Shown here piece by piece: positions 27,924-36,928 of a DNA stretch of 64,000 nucleotides. The DNA is from Marmoricola sp. URHB0036 (GTDB taxonomy: Bacteria; Actinomycetota; Actinomycetes; Propionibacteriales; Nocardioidaceae). The notes beneath the pieces are model-generated. The model was not told the DNA's origin. It did not search any database and was given only the letters and a program-made list of their open reading frames with translations. Where the stretch lies: NCBI RefSeq assembly GCF_000426045.1, contig NZ_KE384490.1:662241-726240 (forward strand), read 5' to 3'. Within the stretch, counting starts at the first letter, position 1. Every line of letters begins with the position of its first letter. A program made the translations under genes and the position numbers.

Positions 27924-28412
27924 CTAGCGCCCGATGGGCGCGACCTGGGCCTCCAGCAGCCGGACCAGGTCGCGCGGGTCGAGTCCCAGGTCGAGGCCGC
28001 GCTTGCCACCGCTGACGTAGACGGTCGGCAGGTCGAGGGCCGATACGTCCAGCACGGTGGGCAGACGCCGTTTCTGGCCGATCGGGGAGATGCCGCCGAC
28101 GACGTAGCCCGTCGTACGCTCCGCGACCGCAGGGTCGGCCATCGCGGCCCGCTTGGCGCCGAGCGCCGCCGCCAGGGCCTTGAGGTCGAGCTGGCCGGTG
28201 ACCGGGACGATGCCGACCGCCAGGCCGCCGTCGACCTCGGCGAGCAGGGTCTTGAAGACCGCCGCCGGGTCCAGCCCGAGGGCCTCCGCCGCCTCGAGCC
28301 CGTACGACGAGGCAGCCGGGTCGTGCTCATAGCTGTGCCGCGTGAACGCGACCCCCGCCTTCTCCAGGGCCACCGTCGCGGGCGTGCCCCCTGCTCCCGT
28401 TCGCCGTGCCAT
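27924..28412 (-). CDS. ybaK: YbaK-type Cys-tRNA(Pro) deacylase
   Basis: YbaK proteins clear cysteine wrongly attached to tRNA-Pro. The 162-residue protein spans the single YbaK/ProX domain: TPATVALEKAGVAFTRHSYEHD at the start, the conserved lysine in VFKTLLAEVDG, LDLKALAAALGAKRA and VVGGISPIGQKRRLPTVLD. ATG at 28412 starts the domain directly; upstream open frame is antisense to other sequence. It lies just after the LON-domain gene on the same strand. Confidence 0.9.
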   Translation of the reverse strand: MARRTGAGGTPATVALEKAGVAFTRHSYEHDPAASSYGLEAAEALGLDPAAVFKTLLAEVDGGLAVGIVPVTGQLDLKALAAALGAKRAAMADPAVAERTTGYVVGGISPIGQKRRLPTVLDVSALDLPTVYVSGGKRGLDLGLDPRDLVRLLEAQVAPIGR

Positions 28413-28420
28413 CGGGGCGG

Positions 28421-29086
28421 TCAGTTGGGGGACCAGCGGGTGCGAGCCACCTCGGTCGCGGGCAGGGAGGGGAGGGCGCGCATCGCACGCATCTCCTCGT
28501 GCAGGGTGCGCCGGAGCATGCCGAGCCGCTCCTGGGCACTGTCGGCCTCCAGCAGGGCCTGGCGCTGGGGGAGGGTCAGCAGGCAGGTGCTGGCCAGCGC
28601 GTAGGAGAGGTACGCCGGATCGGTGGGCATCTCGCCGGCGAGGACCGGACCACCGCGCAGCTCGGAGAGCGCCTCGCGGTAGATCTCGAAGGTGTTCAGG
28701 GTGCGCTCGGCCTCCGCCACCGCGTCCGGCTCGTCGGTGTCGGGCAGCAGCTCGACCTCGCCGCGGAGGAACGGCCCCGAGTTGTCCGACTCGGTCACGC
28801 GCAGTCGCTGGCGACCGATCACCTGGATGTCGAAGCGGCCGTCGTCGTACGGCTCCACCTCGGTCAGCTGCACCAGCGTGCCGATCCGGTGCGCGGACTG
28901 CATGCCGTGGTCGCCGACCTCGTAGCCCTCGCGGATCGCGATCACGCCGAAGACGCGGTCGAAGACGCTCTCGATGCCGACCAGCTCCCGGATCAGGGTG
29001 CGGTAGCGCTCCTCGAAGATGTGCAGCGGAGTCACGACACCGGGAAACATCACCGTGTTCAGGGGGAACAGCGGCACCTCGGTCAC
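28421..29086 (-). CDS. stand-alone LON substrate-binding domain protein
   Basis: The 221-residue protein begins with the LON N-domain signature EVPLFPLNTVMFPGVVTPLHIFEERYR and carries neither the AAA+ nor the protease part of Lon. Such proteins are common in actinobacteria; the role is unknown, perhaps adaptor or peptide binding. On the minus strand TAGGTT (29098-29093) lies six bases before the GTG, indicating a leaderless transcript. Confidence 0.88.
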   Translation of the reverse strand: MTEVPLFPLNTVMFPGVVTPLHIFEERYRTLIRELVGIESVFDRVFGVIAIREGYEVGDHGMQSAHRIGTLVQLTEVEPYDDGRFDIQVIGRQRLRVTESDNSGPFLRGEVELLPDTDEPDAVAEAERTLNTFEIYREALSELRGGPVLAGEMPTDPAYLSYALASTCLLTLPQRQALLEADSAQERLGMLRRTLHEEMRAMRALPSLPATEVARTRWSPN

Positions 29087-29203
29087 GGCTCCAACCTAGT
29101 GCGTGTGTCGGGTCCACGTGGTCGCGTGGTCGACCCGCCGGACACCGAGACGATCGCCCGGACTCGGCCACGGGAGCCAGCAGCGAGCGTTACGGTGGCG
29201 CGC

Positions 29204-29812
29204 GTGAGTTCATCAGTCGAGCTCGACGGCCGCACGGCGCGGCGCCACCGCAACACCGACGCCGTGCTGGACGCGGTTCACCAGCTGTTCGTGGAGGGGC
29301 ACCGGCTCCCCACGGTCGAGGACGTCGCCCTGAAGTCCGGCGTCTCGCTGCGGTCCATCTACCGCTACTTCCCGGACCGCGACGAGCTCCTCCAGGCCGC
29401 CCTCGTCCGGCGCATGCAGGTGGCCGAGCCGTTCTTCCGCATCGACCACCTCGGCTCCGGGCCGCTGGGGGAGCGCATCGAGCGCTTCGTCGACCACCGC
29501 ATCGAGCTCTACGACAAGCTGGCACCCACGGCGCGGGCGGCGCTGCAGGCGGCTGCCGCCGCCCCGGTGATCGCCGAGGTCGTGCGGCAACGTCGTTCCC
29601 AGCTCACCGACCAGACGCGTCAGCAGTTCGCCAGGGAGGTGGACGCCCTCCCTGGCGCTGAGGGGACCGACCTGCTGGCCGCGGTGGACGTGCTCTGCCA
29701 GTTCGAGGCCCTCGAGGCGCTGCGCGTGGAGCGGGGGCTCTCGCCCGCCCGCACCCGACAGGTGCTCGTGCAGGCACTGCGGGCCCTGCTCGGCGCACCT
29801 CGAGGCGTCTAG
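29204..29812 (+). CDS. TetR-family regulator of the MMPL-YhgE operon
   Basis: The 202-residue protein has the TetR helix-turn-helix near residues 35-65 (VEDVALKSGVSLRSIYRYFPDRDEL), followed by a ligand-binding helical domain. TACGGT at 29191-29196 lies seven bases before GTG 29204, which points to a leaderless mRNA and to this start rather than GTG 29195. The dyad at 29854-29882, in the gap before the MMPL gene, is the likely operator, so it probably represses the three membrane genes downstream. Confidence 0.88.
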   Translation: MSSSVELDGRTARRHRNTDAVLDAVHQLFVEGHRLPTVEDVALKSGVSLRSIYRYFPDRDELLQAALVRRMQVAEPFFRIDHLGSGPLGERIERFVDHRIELYDKLAPTARAALQAAAAAPVIAEVVRQRRSQLTDQTRQQFAREVDALPGAEGTDLLAAVDVLCQFEALEALRVERGLSPARTRQVLVQALRALLGAPRGV

Positions 29813-29853
29813 ACCGGTCGCGCGTCGGGCTGCTCCGCGGTTCCGCTCTCCGT

Positions 29854-29882
29854 ATGTTCTGACAGCATGACTGCCACAACAT
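29854..29882. promoter_or_regulatory. dyad operator, probable TetR binding site
   Basis: ATGTTCTGACAG (29854-29865) and CTGCCACAACAT (29871-29882) are inverted repeats matching at 10 of 12 positions around a five-base spacer. It lies between the tetR stop and the MMPL start, 28 bp before the GTG, which suits a repressor site. Confidence 0.65.
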
Positions 29883-29909
29883 GCGAGCGCGATCTCACGG
29901 GAGCCTGAC

Positions 29910-32702
29910 GTGTCCATGATGCTGTTCCGCCTCGGTGGGGCGATCGCCCGGCGCCGAGGCGTCGTGCTGGCCGTCTGGTTCCTGCTGCTCGTGCTCGCGG
30001 CTGGCGGAGCCACCATGCTGGGTGACAAGTACGACGACTCGGTCGCCATCCCCGGTACCGAGTCGCAGCAGGGCCAGGACGTGCTCAGCGCCCGGTTCGG
30101 CCTGACCGGGGCCAACGGCCAGGTGCTGCTGACCGCCACCTCCGGCAAGATCACCGACGAGACGAGCTCCGCCGACGTCGCCCAGATCATCAAGACGACC
30201 AACGCCGTGCACGGTGTCAGCGTCAGCAACCCGCTCACCGCCGACGACCCGGTGCTGTCCAACGACGACACCTCGACGATCGCCCAGCTCCGGTTCACCG
30301 ACAAGGTGCCGTCGCAAGCCACCCTCGACGCGGTGCAGGAGGCAGCAACGCCCCCGAGGTCCTCGACGATCACGACCTCGGTGGGCGGCGATGCCTACAA
30401 GGCCACGGCGGAGCCGAGCCACGTTCCCGAGCTCCTCGGCCTGCTCGTGTCGTTCGTGATCCTCGCGATCACCTTCGGCGCCCTGCTGCCCGCCGGCATG
30501 CCGATCGTCTCATCGTTGATCGGGGTCGGCGTCACGCTGAGCTCGGTGGTCCTGGTCTCGTCGCTCGCCACCGTGTCGAGCAACGCCCCGACGCTGGCGG
30601 AGATGCTCGGCCTGGCAGTCGGTATCGACTACGCACTGTTCATCCTGTCGCGCCACCGACGCCATCTCGGCGAAGGACTCTCGCCGGCCGAGTCGATGTC
30701 GCGGGCGCTGGCCACGGCCGGCAGCGCAGTGGTCTTCGCAGGTGCCACCGTGGTGATCGCCCTGGCCGGGCTCTCGGTGGCGAAGATCCCGGTACTCACC
30801 GTCATGGGGCTGGCCGCAGCGGCAGCGGTCACCATCGCGGTGATCATCGCCCTGACCCTTGTCCCGGCGGTGGCCCTGCTCTTCGGCGAGCGCCTCCGGC
30901 CCCGGGCGGCACGTCCGCCGAAGAAGGAGAAGCGGAAGCGGAAGCCGCGGCCACCGAAGCCGGCCCGGGCCGGCTTCGGCGCGTTCTGGGTGCGCACCGT
31001 CACGCGCCTTCCGGTCCTCACCATCGTGGCGGTCCTCGGCTTGCTCGCACTCGCGGCGGTGCCGGCCGCCAGCATGCGACTCTCGCTGCCGGACAACAGC
31101 ACGGCGCCCACCTCGTCGACCCAGCGCCAGACCTACGACAAGATCACGCTCGCCTTCGGCGAGGGCTACAACGCACCCTTGTCCATCGCGGCCGACGTCA
31201 TCGCCAGCACCGACCCGAAGGGCACCGTCAGCAAGCTGTCCGATGCGGTCAAGACCGTCCCGGACGTCGTCGCCGTCACCCAGGCCACACCCAACTCCGG
31301 TGCCGACACCGCCCTGATCCAGGCCATCCCCTCAGCCGGCCAGACGGCCGCGTCCACCAGCGACCTGGTCCGCGAGCTGCGCAAGCGAGCGCCCGGCTGG
31401 GAGAAGGAGTACGGCGTCAGCCACATCCTCGTCACTGGGCAGACGGCCATCAACATCGACGTCTCGGAACGGCTCGGCGGCGCGCTGCTGCCCTTCGCCT
31501 GCATCGTCATCGGCCTGTCGCTGGTGCTGCTGATGATCGTGTTCCGCTCGATCGCCGTCCCGATCAAGGCGACCCTCGGCTACCTGCTCTCGGTCGGGGT
31601 GGCCCTCGGTGCCGTCGTCGCTGTCTTCCAGTGGGGCTGGCTCTCCAGCGTGATGGGGGAGAACCCCGGTCCCATCGTCAGTTTCCTGCCGATCTTCGTG
31701 ATGGGCGTGCTGTTCGGGCTGGCCATGGACTACGAGATGTTCCTGGTCTCGGCCATGCGGGAGGAGTACGTCCAGTCCGGTGACGCGGTTCAGGCTGTGC
31801 ACCGTGGCTTCCGTGCCTCGGCCAAGGTCGTCACCGCAGCGGCGCTGATCATGTCGAGCGTCTTCGTGGCCTTCATCCCGGGTGGGTCGGCCACCATCAA
31901 GCCGATCGCCCTCGGCCTGGCCGTCGGGGTCTTCGTCGACGCGTTCGTCGTGCGGATGACGCTGGTGCCGGCGGTGCTCGTGCTGCTCGGCCGGCGAGCC
32001 TGGTGGCTGCCGGGCTGGCTGGACCGGCTGCTGCCCGAGGTCGACGTCGAGGGTGCGGCCCTGCACCGCAAGGTCGAGTTCGAGTCGTGGGAGTCCGAGC
32101 ACGGCGTGGCCGCCGTACTCGCCACCGACCTCGTCGTGCACGCCGGCGACCACCCGGTCGACGTCGTGGGGCGTCCGTCCCGGGTGACCAGGGTGCGTGG
32201 TGACCGCGCCCTCGGCAGCGTCCTGGCCGGCCGGTCGCGTCCGGCGAGCGGTCGCCTGCTCGTGGCCGGGCTGCTGCTGCCCGAGCAGCGCGAGGCCGTG
32301 AACCAGGTGGCCACGATGGTCGACCTGGCCGCCCCACCACCGGTGGACGCCGAGCGCCTGGTGGCCGCCCGGGCCAGGTTGGTCAGCTTCTCGCCCCGGC
32401 AACGACAGGCGTACGCCGTCCGGGCAGCCGGTCTGGTCGCCGAGCTGTCCGGCACGACCGGCGAGTCGTTGCGCGGCGCGGTGCTCGAGGCAGCCCTGGC
32501 CGTGTCCTCCTGCGCCGAGGTGATCGTGCTCGTCGGCCTCGACGAGCTCGACGCCGACCATCGGACGGCGGCGAGCGCACTCGCCGAGGAGCTGGCGGGC
32601 CGCGGCCTCGCAGTGCTCCTGGTCGACGGTGCGGCGGCACCGGCGTACGAGAAGGCAGGACCTGAGCTCGTCGAGAGCGGAGCAGGAGCAACGCATGAGT
32701 GA
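29910..32702 (+). CDS. MMPL/RND transporter with degenerate ABC-ATPase-like C-terminal domain
   Basis: Residues 1-700 are a complete MMPL transporter: a membrane segment, a periplasmic loop, a bundle including AEMLGLAVGIDYALFILSRHR, then a second half with FGLAMDYEMFLVSAMREEY. Residues ~705-930 are soluble and laid out like an ABC ATPase. A start strand is followed by VVGRPSRVTRVRGDRALGS (752-770) where Walker A should be, then GRLLVAGLLLPEQ. VLVGLDELDADHR (~870-882) stands where Walker B and the D-loop belong, with GRGLAVLLV after it. The P-loop glycines and lysine are missing, so it should not hydrolyse ATP. It overlaps the next gene by eight bases. Confidence 0.85.
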   Translation: MSMMLFRLGGAIARRRGVVLAVWFLLLVLAAGGATMLGDKYDDSVAIPGTESQQGQDVLSARFGLTGANGQVLLTATSGKITDETSSADVAQIIKTTNAVHGVSVSNPLTADDPVLSNDDTSTIAQLRFTDKVPSQATLDAVQEAATPPRSSTITTSVGGDAYKATAEPSHVPELLGLLVSFVILAITFGALLPAGMPIVSSLIGVGVTLSSVVLVSSLATVSSNAPTLAEMLGLAVGIDYALFILSRHRRHLGEGLSPAESMSRALATAGSAVVFAGATVVIALAGLSVAKIPVLTVMGLAAAAAVTIAVIIALTLVPAVALLFGERLRPRAARPPKKEKRKRKPRPPKPARAGFGAFWVRTVTRLPVLTIVAVLGLLALAAVPAASMRLSLPDNSTAPTSSTQRQTYDKITLAFGEGYNAPLSIAADVIASTDPKGTVSKLSDAVKTVPDVVAVTQATPNSGADTALIQAIPSAGQTAASTSDLVRELRKRAPGWEKEYGVSHILVTGQTAINIDVSERLGGALLPFACIVIGLSLVLLMIVFRSIAVPIKATLGYLLSVGVALGAVVAVFQWGWLSSVMGENPGPIVSFLPIFVMGVLFGLAMDYEMFLVSAMREEYVQSGDAVQAVHRGFRASAKVVTAAALIMSSVFVAFIPGGSATIKPIALGLAVGVFVDAFVVRMTLVPAVLVLLGRRAWWLPGWLDRLLPEVDVEGAALHRKVEFESWESEHGVAAVLATDLVVHAGDHPVDVVGRPSRVTRVRGDRALGSVLAGRSRPASGRLLVAGLLLPEQREAVNQVATMVDLAAPPPVDAERLVAARARLVSFSPRQRQAYAVRAAGLVAELSGTTGESLRGAVLEAALAVSSCAEVIVLVGLDELDADHRTAASALAEELAGRGLAVLLVDGAAAPAYEKAGPELVESGAGATHE

Positions 32703-34776
32703 GCACGAGCAGGACACCGGTGCCGGACGACGTCGGTGGCCGCGGTACGCCGTACCCGGTCTGCTGCTCCCGCTGCTGGCGGCGATGGTGCTCCTCTGGT
32801 CGACCTCCGACCGGCAGCAGCACCTCGACAAGGTGCCGGTCGCCATCGTGAACAGCGACACGATCGTCTCCCAGCCGACCACCGTGGCCGCCGGCCGCTC
32901 GCTGACGGCCTCGCTCACCGACCCGACGAACGCGGACCCCAAGCTCGACTGGACCCTCACCGACAGCGAGGACGCCAAGGCCGGCCTGCGGACGGGCCGG
33001 TACTACGCCGTCCTCACCATCCCCTCGAACTTCTCGGCCGCGATCGTGTCGACCGGTGGGGACAAGCCGGTGCGCGGCCAGCTCACCCTGAGCAGCAACG
33101 GTGCGGCCAGCACGACACTGCCCTACATCAGCGAGCAGGTGGTCGCGGCGGCAGCCACCGCGCTCGGCAACCAGTCCACGCAGGGCTACCTGAAGAACGT
33201 GTACGGCGGGTTCAACCAGATCGCCCAGTCGAACCAGAAGGCCGCGACCAGCGCCGGGCAGCTCGCCGACGGGACCGCGCAGCTCTCCCAGGGCGCCGCC
33301 CAGCTCGACGACGGCGCCGGCAGCCTCGCCTCCAGCCTCGACCAGGTGGCGGCCGGAGCCGATCAGCTGCGCTCCGGGACTGCCTCGGTCAGCAGCGGCA
33401 GCGCCCAGGTGGCGAAGGGTGCCGGCGAGCTCGCCCAGGGCGCCCGCAAGCTCCACGGCGGCGCCGCCAAGCTGGCGCGAAGCAGCGGTGCGCTCGCCGG
33501 GAGGGCGACCGACTTCGCCGGACGCACCCGGCAGGTGGCCAGGGGTGCCCACGTCGTCGCGGACGGTGCGTCCCGACTGTCCACCGGCACCGGCACCCTG
33601 GCCGACGGCCTGCGCGACCTGAGCCAGCAGTGCTCCGCTGCCGGTGGGTCCGTGGGCTTCTGCCGGGCCCTCGACCGCTCGCGGGACCGGGCCGTTGCCC
33701 AGGCCGGGGCTGCCCGCGTGTTGGCGCGTGCCACGGAGGGAGTGGCACGTGCCAACACCACGGTCGCGGCCGGTGCCGGCGCGCTGGCCGACGGCGACCG
33801 TGGCATCGCCCGCGGGGCGCAGCAGCTGGACAACGCCAGTGGGCGACTCAGCGGCAGCGCCGGGAAGGTGTCGACCGGTGCCCGGTCCGTGGCGTCGGGC
33901 GCCAGCACCGTCAACAGCGCCACCGGCACGCTGGCCGGCGGGACCCAGGAGGCGTCGTCGGGAGCGACGTCGCTCGCGTCCGGGAGCGCCAACCTGAGCT
34001 CGGGCGCGAGCTCGGCCAACAGTGGAGCGCAGTCGCTGAGCAGTGGCCTGGCCAAGGGCGCGAAGGAGAGCCCGACGTACACGACCTCCCAGCAGGACGC
34101 GCTCGCCACCACCGTGAGCCAACCCGTCGACCTGAAGCACGCGACGCAGTACACCGACCACGGCAACGGCTGGCTGCTCGCGGCGATCCTGGCGATCATC
34201 CTGTGGCTGGCCGCCCTGGCCGGGGCGCTCGGCGTGGACATCTCTGCCGGCGCTCGCAACTCGCTCGCGCCGGTGTCCTCGCGCCGGATCGCGATCGTGC
34301 AGGCCCTCCCGGCCATCGGCCTGGCCATGGCCCAGGCGGTGGCCGTGCTGCTCGCGCTGGCCGTCCTGCGCGTGGACGTCGCGGCGATCGTGCCGTTCGT
34401 GCTCGTGACCCTGCTGGCGGCGCTCTGCTTCGCGTTGCTGGGCTACGCCCTCCGACTCGCGCTCGGCGGGGTCGGCGTCGGGCTGTTCGTGCTGTTCCTG
34501 CTGGCCCAGGTGGCGGCGCTCGGCAACGTCGTACCGCTGGAGACGGCGCCCGGTGCCCTTCAGCGGCTCAACGGGCTGATGCCGATGACGGCGTACGTCA
34601 ACGCCACCAGCCAGCTGGCGTCCGGTGGGGCGGTCGGGTCGCGGACCAGTGAGATCCTCGTGATCGTGGTGTGGGGACTGATGGCCTTCGGTGCGACCGT
34701 GTTCATGGTCAAGCGGAAGCGGCTGGTGCGTCCGTCCGGTCCGGCCCGCGCGGTCACGGCCGGGACGGTGGCGTGA
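32695..34776 (+). CDS. YhgE/Pip-family membrane protein
   Basis: The 693-residue protein has one membrane helix near residues 18-37, an extracytoplasmic domain (AIVNSD near 51), and a long segment (about 190-460) of regularly spaced Gly/Ala-rich heptads such as LADGTAQLSQGAAQLDDGAG, predicted as a coiled stalk. Five or six membrane helices follow from about 490. This is the YhgE/Pip layout, related to phage-receptor Pip and EsaA and to ABC-2 type transporters. The family normally works with a separate ABC ATPase; none is encoded here apart from the dead-looking domain on the neighbouring MMPL protein. Confidence 0.88.
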   Translation: MSEHEQDTGAGRRRWPRYAVPGLLLPLLAAMVLLWSTSDRQQHLDKVPVAIVNSDTIVSQPTTVAAGRSLTASLTDPTNADPKLDWTLTDSEDAKAGLRTGRYYAVLTIPSNFSAAIVSTGGDKPVRGQLTLSSNGAASTTLPYISEQVVAAAATALGNQSTQGYLKNVYGGFNQIAQSNQKAATSAGQLADGTAQLSQGAAQLDDGAGSLASSLDQVAAGADQLRSGTASVSSGSAQVAKGAGELAQGARKLHGGAAKLARSSGALAGRATDFAGRTRQVARGAHVVADGASRLSTGTGTLADGLRDLSQQCSAAGGSVGFCRALDRSRDRAVAQAGAARVLARATEGVARANTTVAAGAGALADGDRGIARGAQQLDNASGRLSGSAGKVSTGARSVASGASTVNSATGTLAGGTQEASSGATSLASGSANLSSGASSANSGAQSLSSGLAKGAKESPTYTTSQQDALATTVSQPVDLKHATQYTDHGNGWLLAAILAIILWLAALAGALGVDISAGARNSLAPVSSRRIAIVQALPAIGLAMAQAVAVLLALAVLRVDVAAIVPFVLVTLLAALCFALLGYALRLALGGVGVGLFVLFLLAQVAALGNVVPLETAPGALQRLNGLMPMTAYVNATSQLASGGAVGSRTSEILVIVVWGLMAFGATVFMVKRKRLVRPSGPARAVTAGTVA

Positions 34777-36914
34777 GCCGACGCACCTCGCGTACGACGT
34801 GGGCCGTCCTCGGGCCGATCCTGCTCGCCCAGGTCGGCCTGCTCGCGTGGCACCACACCCGGGTGACGGCCGAGCCACACCGGGTGCCGGTCGCTGTCGA
34901 GGGCCCGGCCGCCGTCTCCCAGAGCATCGCGCACCGTCTGAACGCGTTGCCCGGGGAACCGCTCGACGCGGTGGTGGTGGCCGAGGGCGACGACCCGCGT
35001 GCCGGCGTGCGCAACGGGGGCGTCGTCGCCGCTCTCGCGGTGGATCCCTCGACCCCCGGCAACGTCCTCTACGTGTCCTCGGTGAACGACCCGAAGATGA
35101 CCAGCCTGGCGAAGACGATGGCGACGCGCGTCGGTACGCCGCTGGGGCGCACCTTCGTGACGCGCGTGGTGCCGCCCACCGAGCGCGACGGACCGGCCCG
35201 GTCGACCGTGGCCGTGGTCAGCGGCTGCTGGGTGGCCGGGGGGTTCCTGCTCGCCGTGCTGTGGCTAGTGGTGCGCTGGCGACGGGGTACGACGACCGCA
35301 CCGGCCGTCCGTGCCCACCTGGTGCTCGTGGCGGCGTGTTCGGGAGTCAGCCTGGTCGTGGCCGTCGCCCTCGCCGCCGGCGGGTCGTGGTGGGCCTGGT
35401 GGGCGCTCGGGTTCGCGTGCACGTACGCCGCTGCCGTCTCGACGGTCGCGCTGGACGTGCTGTTCGGTCCGGTGGGGGTGGCCCTCGCCAGCACGCTGTT
35501 CCTCTTCCTGGCCGGCCCGCTCATGTCGGGTCGCGACCCCCATCTCCTGCCGGGCTTCTGGTGGCGGGTCGCACCCTGGACCCTGCAGGGCGCGACGCGC
35601 GAGATCGCGGGCACCATCGCCTGGTTCGGCTCGGCCGTCCCGCTGCGATCGATGCTGGTGCTGGGCGGTGTCATCGTGGTCTCGCTCGCGGCCCTGGTCG
35701 CGTCGGCGCAGCTGCGACGCCCGGTCGACCCGCACCGCCGGATCGAGGCGGTGCCCTGGCGGCTGCGCGTCGTGGCGCTCGTCCTGCCGCTGGCGGTCAC
35801 CGTGGTGGCGGCCACCCTGCTCGCGCCCACCGGGGCTCGTGTCGTCAGCGCCCGGCCGGTGCCGGGGGCCTCGACGACCCAGTGCGTGGCCACGCCGAAG
35901 ATCTCGACCCTCGCCGAGCTCAACCAGTTCGCCGGGAACGTGCGCGGCGAGCCGGCCTTCCAGGGGGCCGATGTCGGTGCCGACGTACTCCTCCAGGACG
36001 GTCGCCGTCTCTGGGTCTTCGGCGACACGTTGCGGGCCGCCGACTTCTCCGGCCAGCGCTTCGTCCGCAACTCGATGCTGGTCCTCGGTGGCGGCTGCGC
36101 GGCGACCGTGCTCCCCGCCGACCGCGGCGCGATCATCCCGGACCGCGGCGACGGGATCGGCTACTGGCCGATGTCGATCGCCCGGGTGCAACGCTCCGAC
36201 TACGACCTCGTCGGGGTGGCCACGCAGCGCGTGAAGTCGACCGGCACCCCCGACGGCTCCTTCGCCTTCGAGTCGCTCGGCTCCTCGGTGGCCGTCTTCA
36301 TCGTGCAGAAGGGTGGGACGCCGCAGCTGCTCGCGCAGCAGGACCTCGGGCCTGACGACAAGAACCCAGCCCATCCGCAGTGGGGTGCGGCGGCAGCGGC
36401 CCAGGGTGACTGGGTGTACCTCTACGGGACCGCGCGTCCCGACGAGAAGGGTGTCTTCGGGTTCTCCCTGCAGGTGGCCCGCACCCGGATCGAGAACATC
36501 CTGACGCCCTCCACATGGGGGTACTGGGACGGCCGGAAGTGGCAGGCCTCGCCATCGAAGGCCAAGGAGCTGATCGCCGCCGACCAGGGGGTCTCGCAGA
36601 CCCTGAGCGTGTTCCCCCGGGACGGCCGGTGGTACGCCGTGAGCAAGCGTGACGAGTTCCTCGGCACCGACCTCGTCGTCTGGTCGGCCCCCGCGCCGAC
36701 CGGCCCGTTCGACGACGGCACCGTCGTCGGGCACCTGCCCTCGGACCTGAAGACCGGCGAGCTGCGCTACATGCCGCTGGCGCATCCCGACCTGCTCGCC
36801 GATCCGGGCAGCGTGCTGGTCTCCTACAGCCGCAACAACACCGACCTGCAGAAGGTGGAGGACGACCCGTTCCTCTACCGTCCCCAGTTCGTGCGGGTCG
36901 CCCTGCCCCGTTAG
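34773..36914 (+). CDS. chimera: YhgE-like membrane domain plus DUF4185-like beta-propeller
   Basis: Residues 1-365 look like a shortened YhgE/ABC-2 protein: one N-terminal helix, a small extracytoplasmic domain (about 30-145), and six hydrophobic segments (about 146-350), without the heptad stalk. Residues ~370-713 form an extracytoplasmic domain starting with a Cys and containing LLQDGRRLWVFGDTLR and repeated strands. This resembles DUF4185/glycosidase-like five-bladed propellers that bind or cut sugars. GTG overlaps the yhgE stop. The order suggests a partner of the YhgE protein that reads or trims a surface polymer. Confidence 0.7.
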   Translation: MSRRTSRTTWAVLGPILLAQVGLLAWHHTRVTAEPHRVPVAVEGPAAVSQSIAHRLNALPGEPLDAVVVAEGDDPRAGVRNGGVVAALAVDPSTPGNVLYVSSVNDPKMTSLAKTMATRVGTPLGRTFVTRVVPPTERDGPARSTVAVVSGCWVAGGFLLAVLWLVVRWRRGTTTAPAVRAHLVLVAACSGVSLVVAVALAAGGSWWAWWALGFACTYAAAVSTVALDVLFGPVGVALASTLFLFLAGPLMSGRDPHLLPGFWWRVAPWTLQGATREIAGTIAWFGSAVPLRSMLVLGGVIVVSLAALVASAQLRRPVDPHRRIEAVPWRLRVVALVLPLAVTVVAATLLAPTGARVVSARPVPGASTTQCVATPKISTLAELNQFAGNVRGEPAFQGADVGADVLLQDGRRLWVFGDTLRAADFSGQRFVRNSMLVLGGGCAATVLPADRGAIIPDRGDGIGYWPMSIARVQRSDYDLVGVATQRVKSTGTPDGSFAFESLGSSVAVFIVQKGGTPQLLAQQDLGPDDKNPAHPQWGAAAAAQGDWVYLYGTARPDEKGVFGFSLQVARTRIENILTPSTWGYWDGRKWQASPSKAKELIAADQGVSQTLSVFPRDGRWYAVSKRDEFLGTDLVVWSAPAPTGPFDDGTVVGHLPSDLKTGELRYMPLAHPDLLADPGSVLVSYSRNNTDLQKVEDDPFLYRPQFVRVALPR

Positions 36915-36928
36915 ACCACAATGGGGGC

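Noticed and set aside
27924..29171. a 415-residue minus-strand protein
   Set aside because: Only its last 162 residues (YbaK) are real; the rest is an out-of-frame reading of the LON-domain gene.
33240..34060. repetitive sequence in the YhgE gene as a DNA repeat
   Set aside because: It encodes heptad-like Gly/Ala protein repeats and varies at DNA level.
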